NCBI GenBank assembly: GCA_019637105.1
Contig: JAHBWF010000009.1
Location: forward strand, 32,854 to 96,853
DNA from: Labilithrix sp.
Lineage (GTDB): Bacteria > Myxococcota_A > Polyangia > Polyangiales > Polyangiaceae
DNA: 64,000 nt
Direction: 5' to 3'
The notes under the pieces are model-generated. The model was given only the letters and a program-made list of their open reading frames with translations, was not told the origin of the DNA and did not search any database. Positions 57,180 to 64,000 of this stretch are shown piece after piece (the first letter of the stretch is position 1; each line of letters begins with the position of its first letter). The position numbers and the translations under genes are program-made.

Positions 57180-57860
57180 TCAGGCGGGCACGAGGGCGGC
57201 GAGCGTGGCGTCGAAGCGGGGCGCGAGGTCGTCGGCTCCGGCGCGAGGGAGGGAGGCGAGGACCGGCGGGGTGGGGAGGACACGCGCGAGCTCGTCGGCG
57301 TTCGTCCCGACGGAGGCGTCGGTCTCGAGGGCCGCCGAGAGGACGAGGCCGCCGAACGCGATCCCTTCGGCGCGCGCCGCCCGGGTCGTCGCCACGACGT
57401 CGTGGAGCACGCCGAGGCGGTCCGGCGCGACGAGGACGACGTGCGTCGGCGCGAGCGCGAGGAGCAGGTCGGCGTTCGTCGAGGTGTCGCTCAGCGGGCT
57501 GAAGAGCCCGCCCGGCAGCTCCAGCACGATCGCGTCGGCCGCGGCGCGGAGGGGCGCGAGCCAGTCGACGACGACGCGGAGGTCGATCGCCCGCCCGGCC
57601 CGACGCGCCGCGAGGTGCGGGGACACTGGGTCGGCGAGCAGGTAGGGCGGTGGGAAACGTGTCACGTGAAACGTGGACACCCGTCCAAGCTCGAGCACGT
57701 CGCCGCTCGGAGGACCCGCCGGCGCCACTCCGGACTCGATCGGCTTCACGCCCGCGACGGAGGCGCCCCGCCTGGCCCACGCCGCGACGAGGCCCGTGGA
57801 GACGACGGTCTTGCCGATCCCGGTGCCTGTGCCGGTCACGAGCAGGAGCGGGGCGCTCAT
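57180..57860 (-). CDS. bioD: Dethiobiotin synthetase
   Basis: A 226-aa enzyme that forms dethiobiotin from 7,8-diaminononanoate, CO2 and ATP in the biotin pathway. The P-loop GTGTGIGKTVVSTGL, the conserved Lys/Ser of GVKPIESG, and the substrate loop ELPGGLFSPLSDTSTNADLL are all present. Its ATG overlaps the bioF stop by four bases, so the two biotin genes are coupled. bioA and bioB are not in this window. Confidence 0.92.
   Translation of the reverse strand: MSAPLLLVTGTGTGIGKTVVSTGLVAAWARRGASVAGVKPIESGVAPAGPPSGDVLELGRVSTFHVTRFPPPYLLADPVSPHLAARRAGRAIDLRVVVDWLAPLRAAADAIVLELPGGLFSPLSDTSTNADLLLALAPTHVVLVAPDRLGVLHDVVATTRAARAEGIAFGGLVLSAALETDASVGTNADELARVLPTPPVLASLPRAGADDLAPRFDATLAALVPA
57658..57673 (+). 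promoter_or_regulatory. parS-like site A
   Basis: CGTGTCACGTGAAACG matches 13 of 16 bases of the classical bacterial parS motif (TGTTTCACGTGAAACA), with the central CACGTG intact. It sits inside bioD. Confidence 0.5.
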
Positions 57861-58975
57861 CCGTGGCGCTCGAAGGCTCGGCGGCAGGCGTCGAGGGCGC
57901 GCTCGACGTCGCTCGCGTCGTGTCGGGCCGTCAGGGTGAAGCGCAGCCTCGCTGTGCCCTCCGGCACGGTCGGCGGACGGATCGGGGGCACGATGAGCCC
58001 CTCGCTCGCGAGCGCGCTCGAGAGCGCCGCGGCCCGCCCGCTCGCGCCGACGACGACGGGCACGACATGCCCGAAGCCGAGCGGCCGGCGATCGAGGGCG
58101 GCCAGCCCCTCACGCATCCGGGTCGCGAGCGCGTGGACCTTGTCGCGCCGCTCGGGCGATCCCGCGACCTCGACGAGCGCGCGCGTCGCGGCCGCGGCGA
58201 CGGCCGGAGAGAGGCCCGTCGAGAAGACGAACGAGCGAGCTCGATTCCAGAGCCACTCTCGGAGCACGTGGCTCCCCGCGACGAACGCCCCCTGGCCGCC
58301 GAACGCCTTCCCGAGCGTGCCGACGAAGACGTCGGGGGAGACGCCCGCCGCCGCCGCCAGGCCGCGCCCCCGAGGGCCGAACATCCCGAGCGCGTGCGCC
58401 TCGTCGAGGTACAGCGCCGCGCCGTGATCGTCGCAGACGCGGCGCAGCCCGACGAGGTCCGGGCCGTCGGCGTCCATGCTGTAGTAGCTCTCGGCCACGA
58501 CCCACGCGCGCTCCTCCTTCCGGCCGCGGAGCGCGGCGGAGACGGCGTCGAGGTCGTTGTGCGGCGTGATGACGACGCGCGCGCGCGAGAGCCTCGCGCC
58601 GTCGATGAGCGAGGCGTGGTTCAGCGCGTCGCTGACGACGAGATCGCCCGGCGCCGCGAGCGCCGAGACCGCGCCGACGTTCGCCGCGTACCCCGACGTG
58701 AAGACGAGGCAGGACGGCACCTCGAGCCACGCCGCGATCGCCGCTTCGAGCTCGGCGTGGGCGCGGCGCTCGCCGGCGATGAGCCGCGACGCGCCGGAGC
58801 CGACCGCCACGTCGTCGGGCGCGAAACGACCCGCGAGGCCCAGGTAGTCGTTCGAGCAGAAGGAGAGGGCGCCGTCGTCGAGCGGCGGAGGCGTCGAGCG
58901 GCGCAGGCCGCGCTCCTCGAGCTCGGCGAGGGCGCCGCGCAGGTGGGCGAGGGGGCCGTCAGGTTGGTGTGTCAC
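57857..58975 (-). CDS. bioF: 8-amino-7-oxononanoate synthase
   Basis: A 372-aa PLP enzyme of the alpha-oxoamine synthase family that condenses pimeloyl-thioester with L-alanine in biotin synthesis. Features include SNDYLGLAG, GSGASRLIAG, the DEAHALGMFG motif, the PLP-binding Lys in TLGKAFGGQGAFVAG, and STGLSP. Related enzymes include serine palmitoyltransferase, but the four-base overlap with bioD favours BioF. Start is a GTG at 58973-58975, which lies within parS-like site B. Confidence 0.9.
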   Translation of the reverse strand: MTHQPDGPLAHLRGALAELEERGLRRSTPPPLDDGALSFCSNDYLGLAGRFAPDDVAVGSGASRLIAGERRAHAELEAAIAAWLEVPSCLVFTSGYAANVGAVSALAAPGDLVVSDALNHASLIDGARLSRARVVITPHNDLDAVSAALRGRKEERAWVVAESYYSMDADGPDLVGLRRVCDDHGAALYLDEAHALGMFGPRGRGLAAAAGVSPDVFVGTLGKAFGGQGAFVAGSHVLREWLWNRARSFVFSTGLSPAVAAAATRALVEVAGSPERRDKVHALATRMREGLAALDRRPLGFGHVVPVVVGASGRAAALSSALASEGLIVPPIRPPTVPEGTARLRFTLTARHDASDVERALDACRRAFERHG

Positions 58976-58983
58976 GTGAAACG
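58968..58983 (+). promoter_or_regulatory. parS-like site B
   Basis: TGTGTCACGTGAAACG matches 14 of 16 bases of the classical parS consensus. It overlaps the start codon of bioF and shares 14 identical consecutive bases with site A, 1.3 kb away. Confidence 0.55.
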
Positions 58984-59030
58984 CTCCGAGGGGTCGCGCC
59001 GCCGCAGCGCCCCCAAGGGGGAGCGTGCGT

Positions 59031-59327
59031 TCACTGCTCCGACGCGCAGTCCAGTGCGTCGTCGATACGACCGAGGACGCGGCGGAGCATCTCCTTAGCG
59101 CGTCGCTCGACCGTGAGTCGACGGGCGCGTTCCTCCTCGAGCTCGTGCGCGAGCGCGATCGCCGCGAGGATCACGGCCTGCGGGGCCGCGGTCCGACCGA
59201 GCGGCGTGAGCTCCTCGACCTTGGCGGTGACCGTGTCGGCGAGCCGCTGGAGCTCTTCCTCGCTGGCGCTGCTGACGACCTTGTAGCTCTGCCCGGCGAT
59301 GCGGAGGCTCACGGCGCGTCCATCCAT
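59031..59327 (-). CDS. zapA: Cell division protein ZapA family
   Basis: A 98-aa protein with the ZapA fold: a short beta-rich start (AVSLRIAGQSYKVVSS), a conserved Ala/Leu-rich helix (PQAVILAAIALAHELEEERAR) and a long helix with a coiled-coil tail. ZapA bundles FtsZ filaments at the division ring. Length and layout are typical. It lies 55 bases upstream of bioF on the same strand, so may share a promoter with it. Confidence 0.85.
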   Translation of the reverse strand: MDGRAVSLRIAGQSYKVVSSASEEELQRLADTVTAKVEELTPLGRTAAPQAVILAAIALAHELEEERARRLTVERRAKEMLRRVLGRIDDALDCASEQ

Positions 59328-59420
59328 CGCGCGAAGCTAACACAGCTTCTGGCGACGAGCCCGGCCGTGCAGGGGATCGGGCTCCGCCGCTGCCGCGAAC
59401 GGTCGAGCCGGGCGCCTGCG

Positions 59421-59978
59421 TCAGCGCGCGATCGCTTCGTAGGCAAAGAGGAAAGGGAGGGCGAGGTACTGCAGGTCGATCTGCACCCCGAGGATGGCGT
59501 CCGCCTGGCGCCCGTCGCCGGCGAGGCCGTATCGCCCTTGAAGGAAGAGCCCGAGCCCGAGCGAGTAGGTCGAGTGGTAGTTGAAGCTGCGAGAGCCCCA
59601 GAACACCGTCCCGGTCGCGCCGGGCTCCCAGCCGAAGCGGCTCGTCCGCGCGAAGGCGCCCGCCGACAGGATGAGCGCCGCGTCGCCGGTCGGGACGAGC
59701 CACTCGACGCCGCCGCCGGTCTCGAACGTGTCGAAGGCGGCGGTCGCCACGTCGACGTACGGGCCGAGCGCCATCTTCCCGGCGCGATCGCGGAGCAGCA
59801 ACACGTCGAAGCGCCCGCCCAGATGATACGCGAGCCGTGGCCCGTTGCTCGCGCGCAGGTCCGTGAGCGCGGCGCCCGTGGTCATCCCGGCGCTGAGCTG
59901 CGGCTCGGCGCTCGCGCGCGTCGCCAGGAGCGTCACGAGCGCGGTCACGCCGGCGGCGATACGGGGCGCGCGAACCAT
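59421..59978 (-). CDS. Exported protein, probable small outer-membrane barrel
   Basis: A 185-aa protein with a cleavable signal peptide (AAGVTALVTLLATRASA, cleavage near AEP). The mature part is rich in alternating strands with aromatic girdle residues (RLAYHLGGRFDVLLL, FNYHSTYSLGLGLFLQGRYGL) and ends LQYLALPFLFAYEAIAR. An eight-stranded barrel is likely. No family name can be given and no partner gene is obvious. Confidence 0.65.
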   Translation of the reverse strand: MVRAPRIAAGVTALVTLLATRASAEPQLSAGMTTGAALTDLRASNGPRLAYHLGGRFDVLLLRDRAGKMALGPYVDVATAAFDTFETGGGVEWLVPTGDAALILSAGAFARTSRFGWEPGATGTVFWGSRSFNYHSTYSLGLGLFLQGRYGLAGDGRQADAILGVQIDLQYLALPFLFAYEAIAR

Positions 59979-60138
59979 CGGTTCCGTTCTCGCACGGATC
60001 GCGCGGCGCCGTCACGGCCGCGGATCGTGGCTCGACGTGACGCGGTGGCCGCAGGCGCTCGAGGACGGCGCGACGCGCGTCCGACGGAACCCGGCGGAGC
60101 GCGAAGGGGGCCGCGGCGCGTGCGCGCTCCGAAATGAA

Positions 60139-60170
60139 CCACGGCGCCGCTCGTGACGAGGGCGCCGTGG
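60139..60170 (-). terminator. Strong hairpin after the 60195-60938 gene
   Basis: CCACGGCGCC and GGCGCCGTGG form a perfect 10-bp stem, extended by CTCG-TGA-CGAG inside the loop. It lies about 25 bases past the stop of the minus-strand exported-protein gene, with a T-rich stretch (GGTTCATTT) following on that strand. Confidence 0.65.
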
Positions 60171-60194
60171 CTCGGGCCGTGGTTTGGCCGAAGG

Positions 60195-60938
60195 TCAGCC
60201 GCCGTCGCAGACCGGGCGACCGACGCAGAGCTGGCAGGGCGTCGGCTCGTCCTGTCCGAGGGAGCACGGCCGCTGGTTGCTGTCGCCGAGGGGGAGGGAG
60301 CAGTCGAGCGCGTCCGTCGCCTTGTCGTCGCCGGTCGAGAAGTCGACCAGGCAGCCGTTGCAGACGCGGATCGGGTACTGGAACTCGCCGGTCTCGAGGT
60401 CGACGCCGCCGAGGGTCTGCCCGAAGACCTTGATGTTCGCGACGAGGAGCCGCGTCTGTCCGACCGGCACCTGGTCGGCGATCCGCTGGACGCTCGCGGG
60501 ATCGATCGCCGTGACGAAGAAGGCGCTGTACGACGGCAGGTTGTTCAGCGCCGGGTCGACGAAGCCGCTGCCGAGGGCCGTGAACTCGCTGAGCGTCGCG
60601 CCGCTCGGATCGCTCACGCGCACCACGGCCCCGTTCAGGCGCGCGCGGTTCGACTCCGCGCGCACGCTCAGGGCGTTGCCGCGCGGGATGAGCTGGTTGC
60701 CGACGAGGAGGGAGGCGACGTAGCTGTCGGCGATCCCGACGTCGAGCACGCCCTCCGACAACATGGGCTGGGTGATGTCGGCCGTGTACGTGCACACGCC
60801 GCCCTGCCGGTTGATCGACGGGGCGAGCACGCTCCGGATGAAGATCGATTGATCGTTCTCGGCGCACGCCGGAGTGAGCGCCGTCGCCAACACTCCGAAC
60901 GCCGCGACCGCAAGAGCCTGACCAAAGAGCCGATTCAT
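60195..60938 (-). CDS. Exported lipoprotein-like protein
   Basis: A 247-aa protein beginning MNRLFGQALAVAAFGVLATAL with a possible lipobox LTPAC (Cys25). The mature domain (residues 30-175) is beta-rich with few Cys; the end carries several Cys (VCNGCLVDF, CSLGQDEPTPCQLC, CDGG), suggesting a Cys-knotted tail. No family recognised. ATG at 60936-60938. It is divergent from the YghO-like gene over about 280 bases. Confidence 0.7.
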   Translation of the reverse strand: MNRLFGQALAVAAFGVLATALTPACAENDQSIFIRSVLAPSINRQGGVCTYTADITQPMLSEGVLDVGIADSYVASLLVGNQLIPRGNALSVRAESNRARLNGAVVRVSDPSGATLSEFTALGSGFVDPALNNLPSYSAFFVTAIDPASVQRIADQVPVGQTRLLVANIKVFGQTLGGVDLETGEFQYPIRVCNGCLVDFSTGDDKATDALDCSLPLGDSNQRPCSLGQDEPTPCQLCVGRPVCDGG

Positions 60939-61222
60939 GGACCTTCCTCCGCGATGATGCGGACGAGGCGGGCGCTCGTCGATGAGCGCTGGCACCGTCG
61001 GAGGGAAGCGTAACGAACGCCAACACGCTGCGCCAAATTCCTGCCAGGCGCTCGCTTCTTCCCCGGAGAGCTCGGTCTGCGTCGCGGCGGACGTGCCCGG
61101 CGCGCGCGCTCGCGACGCGCTCCTGGCGGGCAGGACTCTCGGGGACGAGCCGCGCGCCGGAGGCCGACGACCACGCGGAGGTCGAGTTGACGCGCGGGGG
61201 GTCGAATGCGACAAGCCCACCC

Positions 61223-62356
61223 ATGCTCGAGATTCGCCAGACCCCGATGGGGGGAGATCTCCGCGACTTCCTCGACGTCGTCGACGTCATCTACAAGGAC
61301 GACCCCCGGTACGTCCGTCCTCTCGACATGGACCTGAAGGACCGGCTGAACCCGAAGAAGAACCCCTTCTTCGAGCACGCCGACGGCGTCGTCTTCACGG
61401 CTCACCGGGACGGCAAGTGCGTCGGCCGCGTGACCGCGCAGATCGATCGCGAGCACCTCGCCCGCTACAAGGACGACGTCGGTTTCTTCGGCTTCCTCGA
61501 CACGATCGACGACGCGGACGTCGCGCGCGAGCTCCTCCGTCGCGCGGAGGCCTGGCTGAAGGACAGGGGGATGAAGACCGCTCGAGGTCCGATCTCGCTC
61601 AGCATCAACGAGGAGATCGGCTGCCTCGTCGAGGGGTTCGACGCCCCGCCCGTCCTCCTCAATCCCCACCACCGAGCGTACCAGGGCGAGCTCATCGAGA
61701 AGGCCGGGTACGCGAAGGCGAAGGACGTCTTCGGCTGGCGCTACGAGGTCGGCGAGCCGAACGCGCGCGTGAAGAAGGCGCAGGAGGACATCCGCGCGAT
61801 GCCGGAGGTGGCGATCCGCCGCCTGTCGAAGAAGGACATCGATCGCGACATCAAGATGACGCTCGACATCTTCAACGACGCCTGGGGCGACAACTGGGGC
61901 TTCGTCCCGGCGACCAAGCGCGAAGCGGACAAGATGGTCGCCGACATGAAGCTCTTCCTGGTCCCGGAGATCACGGTGCTCGTCCTCATCGACGGCGAGC
62001 CGGCGGCCGTGGCGATCGCGCTGCCGAACGTGAACGAGCTCATCGCGGACCTGAGCGGCAAGCTTTTCCCGCTCGGCCTGCCGAAGCTCCTCTACCGCCT
62101 CAAGGTCGAGGGCGCGAAGAGCGGCCGCCTCCTCATCCTCGGCATCAAGAAGAAGTTCCGCCTGCAGCGAAAGTACGCCGGCCTCTCCCTCTTCCTCTAC
62201 GCCGAGATGAACGACGGCGCGAAGCGCGCGGGGATGACCTGGGGCGAGCTCGGCTGGACGCTCGAGGACAACGCGGCCGTCAACGCCGGCATCCGAATGA
62301 TGGGCGCGAAGAAGTACAAGGTCTATCGCGTCTACGAGAAGAGCCTCACCACCTGA
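61223..62356 (+). CDS. YghO/bacterial ceramide synthase-like acyltransferase
   Basis: A 377-aa GNAT-fold protein of the YghO family. Typical segments are DPRYVRPL, KNPFFEHAD, GRVTAQIDREHLARY, FFGFLDTIDD, GPISLSINEEIGCLVEGFD, IFNDAWGDNWGFVP and LGWTLEDN, ending YRVYEKSL. In Caulobacter a relative acylates the amino group of a sphingoid base (bCerS). I therefore infer it may N-acylate a long-chain base in sphingolipid synthesis, probably at the inner face of the membrane. The ATG at 61223 is used; a TTG 36 bases upstream is less likely. An NAD-dependent epimerase follows on the same strand. Confidence 0.8.
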   Translation: MLEIRQTPMGGDLRDFLDVVDVIYKDDPRYVRPLDMDLKDRLNPKKNPFFEHADGVVFTAHRDGKCVGRVTAQIDREHLARYKDDVGFFGFLDTIDDADVARELLRRAEAWLKDRGMKTARGPISLSINEEIGCLVEGFDAPPVLLNPHHRAYQGELIEKAGYAKAKDVFGWRYEVGEPNARVKKAQEDIRAMPEVAIRRLSKKDIDRDIKMTLDIFNDAWGDNWGFVPATKREADKMVADMKLFLVPEITVLVLIDGEPAAVAIALPNVNELIADLSGKLFPLGLPKLLYRLKVEGAKSGRLLILGIKKKFRLQRKYAGLSLFLYAEMNDGAKRAGMTWGELGWTLEDNAAVNAGIRMMGAKKYKVYRVYEKSLTT

Positions 62357-62627
62357 GCGGCCTCTCTCCACGGAGTCGCCGCTCCGCACGTCGAGCGACC
62401 GGCGCGGCGCCGCGCGTTCGACGTCCTCGCGGCCCGCGGCCTCGCGCGGAGGCTTGGGTGGGCGCCGCCTCCGTCGACGGCGGCGTCCTCGCGGCGGAAA
62501 TACATGCACCATTTTGCAGGTGTCCGACCGCCTCGTCGAACTGGCCGCCGGACGCGGTCGCGGCGTCGCGGGGCCTCCGATCGACACGACGCTTGATCTC
62601 TCCGGCCCATCTGGCATGGAAGCGGCG

Positions 62628-63611
62628 ATGAAGGTCCTCGTCACGGGCGGCTCCGGGTTCCTCGGGAGCCATGTCGCCGAGCAGCTCTCGACCGCCGGCC
62701 ACGGCGTGGTGGCGCTCGTCCGGAAGAGCTCGAACCGCAAGTTCCTCTCGACGCTGAAGAACGTCGAGCTCGCCGAAGGCAGCGTCGAAGACCGGGCGTC
62801 CGTCGACCGCGCGATGAAGGACGTCGACGCGGTCGTGCACTCCGCCGGCCTGGTCAAGGCGCGGAGCGAGGCGGCCTTCTTCGAGTGCAACACGCAAGGC
62901 ACGGTGAACCTCCTCGAGGCCGCGATCGCGCACGCGCCGAACCTGAAGCGGTTCGTCCACGTGTCGAGCCTCGAGGCGTGCGGTCCGTCGCTCGACGGCC
63001 AGCCCGTGCCGCCCGATCAGGAGAGGCCCGTCACCGCCTACGGGCGCTCGAAGCTCGCCGCCGAGAAGGAGGTCGTCGCGCGCCGCGAGAAGCTGCCCGT
63101 GGTCATCCTCCGCCCGGCGGCGATCTACGGTCCGCGCGACGTGGAGATCCTCGAGGCGTTCCGCGCCGCGCGGAAGCGCCAGTATCCGGTCATCGGCGAC
63201 GGTTCGATGCTCGGCTGTTACACGTACGGGCCGGACTGCGCGCGCGCTTGCGTCCAGGCGATCGACGCCGACGTCCCGAGCGGCGGCATCTCCTTCGCCG
63301 AAGACGGCGAGCCGCTCCCGATGGCGCGCGCGATGGGTGAGCTGCTCCACGAGGCCCTCGGCACCGCGCCGCTCGTGCGGTTCGGCGTCCCCTTCTCGGT
63401 CCTGCGGCTCGCGTCGCTCGGCGTCGAAGCGTACGGCAAGGTCCGCGGCAAGGCGGTGATGCTCACGCGCGAGAAGGTGAAGATGCTGAGCCACCACTGG
63501 GTGTGCGAGAGCACGAAGACACGCAGCGATCTGAAGTGGTCGCCCGAGGTCTCGTTCTCCGAGGGCGTGCGGCGCACCGCGCGCTGGTACCAGGAGAACG
63601 GCTGGCTCTGA
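62628..63611 (+). CDS. NAD-dependent epimerase/dehydratase, possible ceramide reductase (CerR-like)
   Basis: A 327-aa extended short-chain dehydrogenase. VTGGSGFLGSHV binds NAD(P), the catalytic pair is in YGRSKLAAEK, and SSLEACG supplies the Ser. The RPAAIYGPRD segment and a C-terminal substrate region (SHHWVCESTKTRSDLKWSP) fit the hydroxysteroid/ketosphinganine-reductase-like subgroup. Next to the YghO-like gene it may reduce the keto group of an oxidised ceramide, as CerR does in Caulobacter. The ATG at 62628 has GGAAG ahead; 62616 is also possible. Confidence 0.8.
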   Translation: MKVLVTGGSGFLGSHVAEQLSTAGHGVVALVRKSSNRKFLSTLKNVELAEGSVEDRASVDRAMKDVDAVVHSAGLVKARSEAAFFECNTQGTVNLLEAAIAHAPNLKRFVHVSSLEACGPSLDGQPVPPDQERPVTAYGRSKLAAEKEVVARREKLPVVILRPAAIYGPRDVEILEAFRAARKRQYPVIGDGSMLGCYTYGPDCARACVQAIDADVPSGGISFAEDGEPLPMARAMGELLHEALGTAPLVRFGVPFSVLRLASLGVEAYGKVRGKAVMLTREKVKMLSHHWVCESTKTRSDLKWSPEVSFSEGVRRTARWYQENGWL

Positions 63612-63757
63612 CGCGTCGGCGGGCGCGTCCTCTCTCGCTGAAAATGTGCACGCGGGCGTGCTCCCTCGCCCGTGGCGTTCCCCCCTCGGTCCGCCCGCGG
63701 ACCACCGCGGCGCGCTGAGGGACGAGTGGGGCACTCGGCTGAACCGTATGAGGTGTC

Positions 63758-63781
63758 GCGCCCTCATGGCCAAGAGGGCGC
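63758..63781 (+). promoter_or_regulatory. Hairpin between the epimerase gene and the next gene
   Basis: GCGCCCTC and GAGGGCGC form a perfect 8-bp stem around an 8-base loop. A TTTTT tract follows about 20 bases later. It is either a weak terminator of the epimerase or a leader element of the next gene. Confidence 0.4.
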
Positions 63782-63864
63782 TCAGGTGAACTCGTCGGCG
63801 TTTTTCGCGCGCGCGGGGTCGGCACGTCGCGTGCTTCGATCGGCGAGAGGCGGAGGAGCGATCG

Positions 63865-64000
63865 ATGTCCTGGTCTGGAGCCGTTTCTCTCGAGCCGGAT
63901 CCGAGCGATTCGCGGATCCTGATCGACGCGTGCCTCGCGCGCGTTCGCGAGCACGCCCAGCTCGACGCGGAGCCGGTGCTCCCGCCGCTCGACGTCCTGC
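63865..64000 (+). CDS. Partial gene at the right edge, unknown
   Basis: Starts with ATG at 63865 with a strong GGAGGAG ribosome binding site. Only 45 codons are visible (beginning MSWSGAVSLEPDPSDSRILI). The segment is acidic and helical but too short to recognise. The remainder lies beyond the window. Confidence 0.6.
   Translation, partial: MSWSGAVSLEPDPSDSRILIDACLARVREHAQLDAEPVLPPLDVL

Noticed and set aside
55067-57283. Long minus-strand open frame across the repeat region
   Set aside because: It begins inside bioD and passes through direct repeats with an Arg/Ser/Pro-rich product and no recognisable domain.
57857-58975. Reading bioF as serine palmitoyltransferase, because a bCerS-like gene lies 2 kb away
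   Set aside because: The gene overlaps bioD by four bases and has the features of BioF; the two families are similar, so I keep BioF.

Overview
The window is high-GC, densely coding DNA from what looks like a myxobacterium-type member of Myxococcota, most likely of the Polyangia. The evidence is a trypsin-like protease ending in a MYXO-CTERM-type tail, a large share of Cys-rich or repeat-rich lipoproteins, a futalosine-pathway menaquinone gene (mqnD), dnaN-recF-gyrB without dnaA beside it, and frequent 4-base GTGA/ATGA overlaps between consecutive genes. I saw no tRNA, rRNA, insertion sequence, phage or CRISPR array.

Layout. 1-9 kb: metabolic and envelope genes (rpe, cinA, a fumarylacetoacetase-family hydrolase, a sulfatase-modifying-factor-fold protein, mqnD) mixed with lipoproteins, two of which carry HExxH motifs. 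9-17 kb: a beta-barrel protein, the secreted serine protease, a histidine kinase plus sigma54-type response regulator pair, a BtuF-like binding protein coupled to tlyA. 17-22 kb: an MFS exporter, a CPBP membrane protease, two adjacent lipoproteins made of short Gly-rich tandem repeats, and a DPPR-synthase-like UbiA enzyme. 22.7-30.2 kb: two overlapping 1.2-1.3 kb-codon transglutaminase-like genes; the first keeps Cys-His-Asp, the second has lost Cys and His. 30-34.6 kb: a TPR protein, a methyltransferase, a lone type III secretion/flagellar C-ring-like (SpoA) protein, a lipoprotein and an aminotransferase. 35-41 kb: cytochrome c maturation, with CcmF and CcmH fused in one polypeptide, followed by a CcmI-like zinc-ribbon protein and a repeat-bearing membrane protein. 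41-46.5 kb: dnaN, recF, gyrB. 47-55 kb: clpB, ybaK, then the MoxR-DUF58-TgpA operon. 55-59 kb: an ABC ATPase, a 1.2-kb repeat-bearing non-coding stretch, then bioF-bioD. 59-64 kb: zapA, two exported proteins, a YghO/bacterial-ceramide-synthase-like gene next to an NAD-dependent epimerase, and the start of one more gene.

Points of most interest: two 16-bp sites closely resembling the chromosome-partitioning motif parS flank bioF, 12-17 kb from dnaN-recF-gyrB; the gap before dnaN has a perfect 14-bp inverted repeat and an AT-rich patch; gyrB has a clear sigma70-type promoter and a 16-bp palindrome in its leader; and a bCerS-like/epimerase pair suggests part of a bacterial sphingolipid pathway. 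All functional statements are read from sequence by eye; no database search was run.
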